NCBI GenBank assembly: GCA_040235375.1
Contig: JBECKQ010000083.1
Coordinates: forward strand, 1-14,780
Direction: 5' to 3'
Source of the DNA: JBECKQ01 sp040235375
GTDB lineage: Bacteria > Planctomycetota > Phycisphaerae > UBA1845
DNA: 14,780 bases
Position numbers and translations under genes: made by a program. The notes below the pieces were generated by a model that was not told where the DNA came from, made no database searches, and saw nothing but the letters and a program-made list of their open reading frames with translations. Positions 1 through 10,000 of this stretch are shown one piece after another; the first letter of the stretch is position 1; every line of letters starts with the position of its first letter.

Positions 1-1
1 C

Positions 2-112
2 GTCAACAACAAGATCAAAGTGATCAAACGCATCGCCTACGGCTTCCACGACACCGAGTACTTCGCCCTGAAGGTGAAACAGGCCTTCCCGGGCAGAGTC
101 TCAAGCAACTAA
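2..112 (+). CDS. ISL3-family transposase, C-terminal end (5' part outside window)
   Basis: The first 36 codons form an open frame that enters from outside the window and stops at TAA 110-112. The peptide contains NNKIKVIKRIAYGFHDTEYF followed by a short lysine-rich stretch and FPG. That is the usual ending of ISL3-type (IS204/IS1001/IS1165) DDE transposases, in which an N-K-I-K-x-I-K-R-x-A-x-G-F-x-D/N block lies close to the C terminus. The catalytic DDE residues would be upstream and cannot be seen, so whether the element is intact is unknown. The family cuts and pastes its own element between terminal inverted repeats. A probable element end follows directly. Identity is from motif recognition; the peptide is short but distinctive. 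Confidence 0.8.
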   Translation, partial: VNNKIKVIKRIAYGFHDTEYFALKVKQAFPGRVSSN

Positions 113-134
113 ACGGGAGGAGAACCTTTTTTAT
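113..134 (+). repeat. Candidate right terminal end of the ISL3-like element plus AT-rich target duplication
   Basis: Immediately after the transposase stop is ACGGGAGGAGAACC (113-126), followed by TTTTTTAT (127-134). Read on the other strand the end begins GGTTCTCC. ISL3-family ends typically begin GG(C/T)TCT and lie a few bases past the transposase stop. The family usually duplicates 8 bp of AT-rich target, which fits the T-run. The matching left end is outside the window, so the pairing cannot be shown. Confidence 0.35.
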
Positions 135-256
135 TCCAGTAAGTTACGTTGCCTGCCCGTGTGCGCGACCGAAACGAAATCTGCCCGATTCGACTTCACC
201 AACCGAGGCCGCCTTCCCGACATGACCGCAGCCGATGCACTTCAGCATAATTCACA

Positions 257-613
257 ATGGCTGATGTCGTTTCCATTTACCGTCATCTCCCGCACCTTGT
301 TAAGGGTATTCCCTCGCTCGCAGCCAAGCAACTCGCGCGATTGCGGTCCTGGCTTTTGGGCAAAGTTTTCCCTTGACTTCACTAGACCCAGACGTTATTC
401 TCGGACCGTAATACAGTGGGCGATGTCGGCTTGGCGTGTTATTCCTGACCATGTCTCTTTGCCGGCAAACCTGCTGCCAAGCGCATCGGGCTATCACAGG
501 TGGGGACGGACATCTCAGGCAGCCGACGCGCATTTCAGCCCTCACTCGTATTCGTCGCCAATGGCGATCCCTTTTTAGGCGGGGCTGTTGACTTCGAATT
601 CTTTGAAGACTGA
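257..613 (+). pseudogene. Possible decayed small gene (one frame, three internal stops)
   Basis: A single reading frame starts at ATG 257 and encodes 39 residues beginning MADVVSIYRHLPHLVKGIPS, with a leucine/arginine-rich helix-like continuation. It then meets TGA 374, TAG 383 and TGA 446. The same frame is open again from 449 to TGA 611 and ends in an ordered acidic tail (AVDFEFFED). Both open stretches look more protein-like than the other frames here, which suggests remains of one gene broken by substitutions. There is no Shine-Dalgarno sequence before 257, and I do not recognise the family. It may be chance. Confidence 0.2.
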
Positions 614-638
614 CGCCTTTTATTCAAGCTGATATCCC

Positions 639-660
639 GCTTGGTGTAACACTACCAAGC
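639..660 (+). repeat. Inverted repeat, 7-bp stem with 8-base loop
   Basis: GCTTGGT (639-645) pairs perfectly with ACCAAGC (654-660) around an 8-base loop. No T-run follows it, so it is not a standard intrinsic terminator. It lies about 255 bases before the giant gene and may be a regulatory hairpin or a protein-binding palindrome. Confidence 0.3.
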
Positions 661-667
661 AGGACAA

Positions 668-748
668 CTCACAATGTGGAACTCAGCGGATATCGTCGCT
701 GAACGAAAAGTGCAAACGGGTATTGTGCGCTGAACTTCACAATGTGAA
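668..748 (+). promoter_or_regulatory. Paired palindromic motif (TCACAATGTG x2), candidate operator
   Basis: TTCACAATGTGAA at 736-748 is a perfect 6-1-6 palindrome (TTCACA / TGTGAA). The ten-base core TCACAATGTG also occurs at 669-678, 68 bp upstream, with imperfect flanks. Two copies of a half-helical palindrome upstream of one gene are typical of dimeric helix-turn-helix regulator sites, and the TGTGA half-site recalls the CRP/FNR type. The nearest downstream gene is the giant secreted protein at 915. Which regulator binds, if any, is unknown. Confidence 0.3.
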
Positions 749-904
749 GGCAGAGAGGGTCTGCGCGAGCCCGTGGGAGTGATCCTGCGCACCCCTCTCT
801 TTCCGTTGCGGCTCGGCGAACAGACAGCGAATTGCGATAATAACCGCCCCACACTCCTTCGCGAAAACGTGTGGAGCAAGGTCGGGCGAGTATCTACGCC
901 AATC

Positions 905-911
905 AGGAGGT
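905..911 (+). promoter_or_regulatory. Shine-Dalgarno sequence of the giant gene (decides start)
   Basis: AGGAGGT sits directly before two consecutive ATG codons at 915 and 918. The spacer is only 3 bases to the first ATG and 6 to the second. The second is nearer the usual optimum, so the real start could be Met2 (918). The protein differs by one residue either way. Confidence 0.7.
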
Positions 912-914
912 GGC

Positions 915-1001
915 ATGATGTTACAACCAATTCGCCAGTTCCGAACCGTCATGGTTTTCCTCTTCCTCCTGACCTTGCTATTCGCGCATACCGGCTATGC
1001 G
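915..1001 (+). other. Sec signal peptide of the giant protein
   Basis: Residues 1-29 have a basic start (R7, R10), a hydrophobic core of about 12 residues (VMVFLFLLTLLF) and a small-residue cleavage site G27-Y-A29 before Q30. This is a classical signal-peptidase I pattern with no lipobox cysteine. It indicates export by Sec. Confidence 0.85.
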
Positions 1002-4000
1002 CAGTCTTTGGAAAACACCGAATATGTACTCGAACCGGGGGAAGTCAACGACGCTGCAGCGGACCTTGTGGCAGCGCTGCCTAGCCTGGGTGCGGTGGTA
1101 AACAAGCTTGCGGACGTCGACGAGCTAGCGGAACCGATCCCCTTTACGGATGTTAATCCCAGTGAAGCGCTCAACCTGGATACGCTTTTCACCGACGCGC
1201 TCGGTGTTCTAGGCGCGCCTTCGAATCTAAGCGAGCTCGGGACGATCTTGGACGCCTTGGACAACCCCAACTTAGGCGGCACAGGTATAGCTGTGCAGTT
1301 CAACAATGTGGTGGCGGATGATGCCGCGAACACGCTGTCCTTCGAGTTTGTGGCCACGCGCGCGCTCGAAGCGCCAATCAAGTTCGCGCACGACGATGTC
1401 AGCCTCGACGGCTCGTCGATCGCGTTGACACTGCAGCTTACGGCTCCTTTTGACTTCGGCTACGATGGGTCGGCGGCCATGGCGAACGAGAAGGTGTTCC
1501 TGTCCGATGAGCCAACGATTGCCTTCACCGCCTCGGCCGATGTTTCCACCGTTGGCGTCTTTGAAAGCAAGCTCGGTTTCACCAGTGTGGCCGTGGATGG
1601 CAGCCTCGCACTAAACGTTGCAATCGACGCGGCTTTCACGGACCCGGATATGAACGGGCGCTTGACCGTTGATGAATGGTCATCCACCGCGGTGGGTGAC
1701 CTGATCGGCGTTCAGTTTGCGGACGGCGCCGGCGACGATATCAATGCCAGTCTGAACCTTGACGCATCGATCGTTCCTGGTTCTCCCGATGCAACGGTCA
1801 TATGGATGGACGCCGACCTGACGGACGGCCCCGGGGCGCCGATGGTGACACTGAACAGCCTGGAAGATTTTACCAATATCGATGAAAACGCTGTTTACCA
1901 GGGCATCGCCAAGGCCACGACGGCTCTGATGGCTGCCCAAAATCGAGGCGACCTGCCGCTGCCCTTGTTGACGGAGAGTTTGAGCGATGTGTTTGACTTT
2001 GCTGATCCGCTCGTCCAATTCGTGCACGAATTGGGTGATGCGGCGATCATCTGCGGCACGAACAACACCAGCCCGCCCAGCGGTTCGGTTTTCGGGCTCG
2101 AGGACGGCGATACCGTCTACTGCCAGGCGTACACCATCAACCCGGTCGACCAGGTCGACTGGAAGATTGACGGCACAAGCAGCAATACGGATCTGGAAAC
2201 CGTGGGTTCCAACCCTTCAACGACGGCGCAGCTCGTGCTCGGCGACGGCGGAATGGAGAGTCTCACGCTTGATTTTCGTTTCGACGGCGAAACAGATGTG
2301 CGGGTCGCCCGACCGCTGTTCCTGACGGCCGAGGAACTGGCCGCCCAGCTTGTGAGCGTCGCGGGCATTGACACGGTCACACCCGAATACGATCCTGATC
2401 TGCGCATCCTGACCTATCGCCTGGAACACACATTCCCTACTGTGAGCGAAGTGGTCGAGACGAACTTCGGCGATCAGCTTAAGGCTGACACGGGAATCTT
2501 CGGTTTGAGCCAGTCCGGAAGTGATCAGATCATCGTGGATGTTTCGAGTGCCGGCCTCGATGTGACGTTTGGAGTCATCCTCGTTGACGACCCAGCAGAT
2601 ATCACCTCGGACGGCACGGACGCTGACCGTTTCTTCCTGCAGGTGACTGACGGAAACGAATTCGAAGCAACCGTGAACGTCGCCGCAGGCAGCAACTTCT
2701 TTTTGGAAGGGAGCCTCGCTTTCCTGGGTATTACCGCGACCGGTGTCGAGACTGCCGGCAACCCGGGGGGCTCCATCTTCGCGCTTTCCACGCCGGGCGA
2801 CAACAGCCTTGCCGTCAACATCAACGCCGCTGGGATCCCCGTGGCATCCCTGCCGAATCCGATCCCGGACGCCATCCTGGTCAGCGACCTTTTTTCCGGG
2901 GGGCTGGAGAGCAACATCAATGCCGTTTGCGAACTCGGGTTGAGCTGCGGTCTCGAGGTCAAGGCCGAGGTGGGAGATGGAGAGCTCGCTTCGGGGAAGG
3001 TCGCCATCTCCTGGCCAAGTGTGTTTGAAGCCGGTGGCTGTACGCCTGACGTCACCTCGCTGAGTGTCACGCCGGATGGGCAGTTCAACACGGATCTCCT
3101 GTCCTTCAATATCGATCCAGATAACCCGCAGAAGATGCTCAGCATCATCCTCGATGCCATCGCCGGCTTCACCCAGGGTATCGACGCGCTGCCTGCCATC
3201 GGCGATCTCGACGTGAGGATTCCCATTGTCGGCGTCAGTCCGCGCGAACTACTCGATAAGCTGGAGGACATCAACGACGCGATCAACAAGGCGAGGATGG
3301 AGCCGGCTGCCACGCTTCAGGCACTGGAACTCCAACTCGAGACGGAACTCGGGTTGGCCCCGAACGATCTGATGCTTGAAGTGGCCGACCTCATTGCTGG
3401 CGGCGAGAAAGAGCTGATCCTCCGCCTCGGCTACAGCGCGAACGAGACAATCAACAAGCCGCTCAACTTCCAGCTCGATGACGATGGTCTCGGCCTGGTT
3501 TCGGCGTCTAACGGAGGGAATATCGTCTTTGGATATGATGCGGGCGTGCAGTTCGAAGTGGCGATCCCGCTGAAGCCTGACATCAGTCTTGACGACACGC
3601 GCATCCTGGAGACTTCGCGTGCCTCAGCCGGAGGCCAGCTGGATCTCGATCCGCTCAGCTTCAACGCGGCCGTCGGCCCACTCGAAATCGGCGCGACTGG
3701 CGTCGCGAAACTCGATGTCGCGGTAGACGTGGCAAACCCGGCCACCAATCCCCTCCCCCTTGCGGACTGGCTGAGTGGCCTTGATGTCGTCCTGACGGGC
3801 GAATCCCAGGATTGCGGAAGCGAAGGAACCAATGCACTGACCGGGCAAGCCTGCGCGCGCCTGGCGCTTGATTTGGGGGGCCCCGTGGGCACGTTGGGCT
3901 TCCGCGCCGAAGATATCACAGCACCTGATTCGCTCAGTGATTACGCGGGTTGGTTTGTTTCTATCCCCGGTGACCTGAGCACGGCGATCCTCGACAACGT

Positions 4001-7000
4001 GCTCGATTTCGATTTTCTCTTCAAAGTGTTGCCCGAACTCGCCAGCAAGCTGAGGGCCCTACTGGAGCAGGGCTCCGAAGATATCAGCGTACCGGGCCTG
4101 GGCGAAGCGCTTGATGCGGGGGCCGACGTTGTGGCCGTGCTCGAAGAGGAGGTCATCAATCCCCTGTCGGATCTCGGTTCCGCGATTGTCGGAACGAACG
4201 CACTGGAGATTGAGAACCAGATCAGAGCTGAAGTGCTTGCTCTAGGGCCAATCGTGCTGGACCGAACCGGCGATGGAATGGTGAATGACGCCGACGTTGA
4301 TGTCGTGGCCCGCTGTGGGGGCGGCGCCGAGTGCGCTGATGACGCCCCGGTGCTCAGTATCGAGGATGTCCAGGTCACCTTCCAGATCGGCCAGCAGGTC
4401 AGCAGGAGTCCAGACTTTGACATCGGTCTCGACGGTTTGCCCGTTCAAGTCGCCGGCGCGATGAGCGCCACGGCGGATTGGAAACTCCTGCTCAGTGTGG
4501 GGCTCAGCAAGACGGAGGGCCCCTACATCTTCGCCAACAATCCGGAGCCGGAACTGCAACTGAGCGCCTCCGTACAACTGGGCGAAAACACGAACCCGGA
4601 CATGTGCGACGCCGACCTGAGCACGGACTTCCCGGACGGTTTTGCCAACGATTTCACGTCCGATCGCTGCCTGGAGGGCAAGCTGGCTTTCCTTAGCGTC
4701 GGTATGTACGACGGCAAAGATGCCGGACAAACCAACATCTCGCTGGACACCACGCTCGATCTGGAATCCACGGCGTCGAGCGGCCGGCTCACGGCCGGCA
4801 ACATCATTAACGGCGTCGGACTCAAGCCGGGGGTCCATGCCGCGTCCAATATCGATCTGGCTATGCGCACCAGTATCGACCTCGGTGACGGCACGATTGA
4901 CGGTCTACCGGCCGTCGTCGGTGCTTTTCACGTCGACTGGGCCTTCGACACAAAAGCCGCAGACCGCGGGGTACCGACGGTCACATTCGACCATTTGTAT
5001 CTCGACGTGGGCACGTTCGCGTCACAGATCCTGGAGCCGATCGTCAAGGAGGTGCGCAAAGTCACGTCTCCCCTCGAGCCGATCGTCGACTTCATAAGAT
5101 CCGACGTGCCCATCCTCACGCAGCTGGCGGAGATCGTGGGCGAAGAACCGGTGACGGTCCTTACGCTCATCCAGCTCAGCGGGGGATTCGATGAAGATGA
5201 TCTCGACCTGGTCGACAGTGTTCTACAGTTGATCTCGCTGGCGAATTCGCTGCCAACCGATGCTCCGGGGACCTTCATTGACCTGGGAGAAGTCGGCGTC
5301 GGCGATCCCGGCGGCTCGTTCGAGCTCATCGGCGAGCGACTGCTGGCGGGACCCACCACACCCGACCAAGCCCAAACTCTTATCGCGCCGGGCTTCGACG
5401 CCGGAAGCAACCTCGCCGGCCAGCTGCCTGGCAACAAGGGAGTACCACTGAACAGCACACGCCCGGGGACGTTCGGCGTCGAGGGATTGACGTTTCCGTT
5501 CCTCGACCATGCGACAGACATTTTCGGGCTGCTGTTAGGGCAGGACGTCACTGTCGTGCGTATGGATTTCGGGACTTTCGAGGCAGGCGTGAGCGAAGGC
5601 TACGAATTCGGCCCGATTTTCATTGGCCCCTTCCCTGTGACGGCGGAAGTCGGTCTTGCCTTCTCGGGCGAAGCGCGCTTTGCGATGGGCTACGACACAC
5701 GGGGTCTGCGTCTGGTTCTGGATGGCGGCGATGCAACGAAGCTCTTTAACGGCATTTTCATCGATGATCTCGACGACATGGGCCGCGACGTTGACGAATG
5801 GAAGCTCACGTTCCGCGTTTCGGCGGAAGCCTCGCTCGATGTCTTGATTGCCGAAGCCGGCGTCTACGGGGGCGTGGACTCCACCCTCTCCGGCAACCTG
5901 GACGACAACCCAGATCTCGACGGAGACGGCGTTCGAGACGGCACACCCGACGGCAAGCTGTACATCGACGAGATTGTCGATCGACTGTCCAACCCGATTT
6001 GCCTGTTCATCATCAAGGGCAAGCTGGACATCTTCTTCGGCTTGTTCGCGGAGGTGGATCTATTCTTATGGAGTGATCGCTGGGAATGGGAGATCTTCCG
6101 CGCCACGTTGCTCGACTTCACGACTGGCTGCGAGGGGGAGGATCCCGACCTTGGCGAGGTGGACGGGAACGGCGACCTCTGGCTCAATATCGGCGATCGG
6201 GCCAACCAGCGGGGAATCCAGGAGTCCGTAAAGGACGAGGAATTCACGGTGCGCCAGGTAGGACCGGGGAAGGTCTCTATCGAGGCCTTTGGTATCAAGC
6301 AAGAGCGGAGCGGCATTACCGGCGTCATCAGGGCGAACGCCGCTGACGGCGACGACGTCATTGCCCTGGTCAAGGGAGCAGATGCCAACAACGACCCTAT
6401 CGCCTTTACCATCGGCTCCGTCCTGAATGGCGGCTCGGGCAACGACTCACTGACCGGCGGTGACGGTGTCGACATCTTCACCGGTGGACCAGGCGACGAC
6501 AAGCTGATCGGCGGCAAGGGCGATGACATACTAAGCGGCGATGGGGACAACGATCGCATTGACGGCGGCATCGGGATGGACACCCTGAATGGTGGTAACG
6601 GCAACGATACGCTGACCGGTGGGCCTGGCGCCGACACGATGAACGGCGACGACGGCAACGACTCGCTGCTCGGCGGTCCCTACACCGACGAGTTCCCGGA
6701 CGGCGCGGACACCATCAGTGGAGGCAACGGCAACGACAATATCGATGGAGGTCCCGGCGACGACTTCCTTTATGGTGACGAATCCGGTTTGGACTGCCTC
6801 GCCGACGGCGCCGTTGGCGGTGGCGCCGACGCGATTCTCGGCGGAGCCGGCAGCGACACAATTGTTGGTGGTTTTGAAAACGATCGCCTGTTCGGCAACG
6901 AGGACAATGACAAGTTGTGCGGCAATGCCGGAAACGACTACCTGGACGGCGACGACGATGATTCGTCCACCGCCGACGCGGGTGACCGCGACGATTCCGG

Positions 7001-10000
7001 CAGCGGTGGTTTTGCCGGTGGTCTGTTCGGTGGATCGGGCAACGATGTCATGTACGGTCGCGGCGGCGATGACGAAATGTTCGGGGGCGCCGATAACGAC
7101 GAGATGTACGGCGGCGCGGACAACGATTCGATGCAGGGCGATGACGACGACGACCACATGTACGGCGAAGCCGGCGATGATGTCATGAACGGCAACGCCG
7201 GTCAGGACACCATGTACGGTGGAGATAACGCCGACACCATGTACGGCGACGAGAATGACGACCACATGTTTGGCGACGACGGCACCGACATGATGTACGG
7301 CAATGCTGGCAGTGATTTCATGCGCGGCGGTGCAGATAACGACACCATGCACGGCAATGCCGGTGATGACGAGATGTATGGTGATTCCGGCGATGATCAC
7401 ATGTTCGGCAACGAAAACAATGACACCATGCGCGGAAACACCGGTGACGACTACATGGAAGGCAACGGCGGTAGCGACACGATGTACGGCGATGCCCACC
7501 AGGATGACATGATCGGAGGCAGCAGCACCGCCGGGGAACTCGACGACGGGGACCTGATGTTTGGCAATGCCGGGCAGGACGTAATGATCGGTGATAACGG
7601 CACCATCGAGCGTCCGGGCGGTGCATCGACCGTCGACGGCACGATCAACCGTCGGGTCACGCGGCTGGACATCGACTGCGCCGGCGGGACCGGCGGCATG
7701 GACACCATGCGCGGCAACGACGGCAATGACGACATGTGGGGCGGCTGCGCCGATGACACCATGCACGGCGATCAGGGCGACGACTATATGGAAGGTAACA
7801 ACGCTGACGACAACATGTTCGGCGACCAAGGGCAGGATGATCTCATCGGCGGAAGCGGCCGAATCGTCTCGGACGATGACGCGACCGCGATCGACGGTCG
7901 TGCTGACGGTGCCGATGAGATACACGGCGGTTCCGAAGGGGATACGATCGTCGCCTGTCCGTGTGGCGGCACGTGTGCTGGCGACGGCGCCGATCTGACC
8001 GACGATTACGACGTGATCATCGGCGACAACGGCCTCATTGATCGAAGCGTCGATCCACTGGATAACACCAAGTGGGTGGTCAATTCGTTCAATGGGTCGG
8101 TGGCCCGTGAAATCCGCCTGCTGGACGTTGGCATCGTCGGCAGCCCGGCGGCAGCCGGTTCCAGTGGCGGCGACTGCATCTTTGGTGCCGGTGACTACGA
8201 CGTGCTGTACGGCCAAGGCGGCAACGACTACATGTTAGGCGGTACCGGCGACGACGATATGGAGGGCAACGCCGGCCACGACCAGCTCTATGGCAACGAA
8301 GGCAATGACGACATGCTCGGTGGTACCGGTCCGATCAACGACGATCCGCCGACCGGAACGAATGGCCGGCTGGACGGAGCCGACGCCATGCACGGCAACG
8401 ACGGCTTCGATGTCATGGCCGGCGACAACGCGGTCCTGGTCCGCACGCTGGTAGCTGGCCAGTGGGTCAGCAACAGTTTTAACGACGGCATCATGCACGA
8501 GCCACGCATTCTGCTCGACATCGACTCGCCAGACAGCGCCGTCGTCAGCAACGGCGACCTCATGTTTGGCGACGAAAAGGACGACCTCATGTACGGTCAG
8601 GGCGGCGGCGACGAGATGCACGGCAATGACGGCGACGACTTCATGGAAGGCAACGCCGACGCGGACACGATGACTGGTGATGCCGGTCAGGACGACATGC
8701 TTGGCGGGACCGTGCAGGCTGGTGTCGGCGACAAGGGCGACGACATGAGGGGCAATGGTGCGGACGACGTCATGCTCGGTGACAACGGCACGATCACGCG
8801 TCCGCTGGGCACCGATGGACAATGGCAGACCGACCCCAACACCGGGGGCGTGATCCGTGACGTCGCCCTTTACGACGTCCAGACGGTTGGATCCAGCATT
8901 GACGCGCGCTTCAGCGGTGGCGACTTGATGCATGGGAACAGTGGGAATGACCACATGTTCGGGCAGGGTGGCAACGACGAGATGCATGGCGGCGACCAGT
9001 TCGATTACATCGAAGGCAACCACGACGACGATCTGGTCTTCGGTGACGGGGGAGAAGACGACCTGATCGGTGGTGGATCGGCCGCCGACGGCGTGATCTC
9101 GCCTTCCTCCATTGGCGACGGACTGCTGGACGGCGAAGATGAGATGCACGGAGGCGACGAGGGCGACGTGATGACGGGCGACAACGCCCGCCTCAACCGT
9201 CTGCTCGATACCAACGGCCTCTGGGTTGTCGATCCCAATCCCGTCGACGTCATTCGCGAGGTCGCGCTCTTCGACGTCGAAACGGTGGGCGGAACCGCCA
9301 TCGATCCGGACACCAGCGGCAGCGATAGGATGTACGGCGACGCCGGCCGCGACCTGATGTTCGGGCAGGGCAACACGCGGACCGATGACGATTCAGATGG
9401 CCACTTCAACGAGGACCCATGGGATGGCGTAGACAACGACCGGGATGGCCGCGAGGGCCCTGGCTCGCTCGTGTACGACTGCGGTGACCAGATCGATAAC
9501 GACGGCGATGGATTGGTCGACGATAGTGATCCTGGTTGCATGAACTTCATCGACGAAGACGGCGGTGGCGACGAGATGCACGGCGGCACTGGCGTCGACT
9601 ACATGGAAGGGAACCACGGCTCCGACTGGATGTTCGGCGACGAAGATGAAGACGACATGCTGGGCGGGAACTCGGCGGGTGATGGGGTGATCGGTGGCGA
9701 CGTGCCGCCGACGGACTTGCTCGACGGCGATGACGTGATGTCCGGCGGCGACGAAGACGATGTAATGACCGGCGACAACGCCCGTATCCTCCGCCTTGTA
9801 GACGACGGCGGCATCTGGCTGCGTCATCAAGGCGGGCCGTTCGACCTCGCCCAGCGCGATGTCATTATTGACCCGACCCCCGAGGCGGCGGGTGCTTTCG
9901 GCAACGATCACATGCGCGGCAACTCGGGCGACGACGACATGTACGGGCAGCTCGGCAACGACTTCATGGAGGGCAACAATGGTGAAGACGCCATGATCGG

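Larger units (their letters stand above)
127..914. other. Gene-poor leader between the IS end and the giant gene
   Basis: About 790 bases carry no convincing intact gene. Open frames here are short, lack Shine-Dalgarno sequences and have Ser/Arg/Pro-rich translations unlike real proteins. One frame (257-613) reads as two protein-like stretches broken by three stops and is listed separately. The last 280 bases hold a 7-bp stem-loop (639-660) and a paired palindromic motif (668-748), so they probably contain the promoter region of the giant gene. No tRNA, rRNA or recognisable riboswitch is visible. Confidence 0.5.

Noticed and set aside
159..578. A 139-residue plus-strand frame in the leader
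   Set aside because: Ser/Arg/Pro-rich translation with no motif and no Shine-Dalgarno sequence; another frame of the same stretch looks more protein-like.
833..841. TGCGATAAT as an extended -10 promoter of the giant gene
   Set aside because: It fits TGn-plus-hexamer in part, but no -35 element sits at 16-18 bases and the rules for this lineage are uncertain.
6531..8216. A 561-residue minus-strand open frame, rich in V/I/A/H
   Set aside because: It is antisense to the RTX repeats. The repeated codons for Gly, Asp and Met exclude stops in this antisense frame, which explains its length and odd composition.
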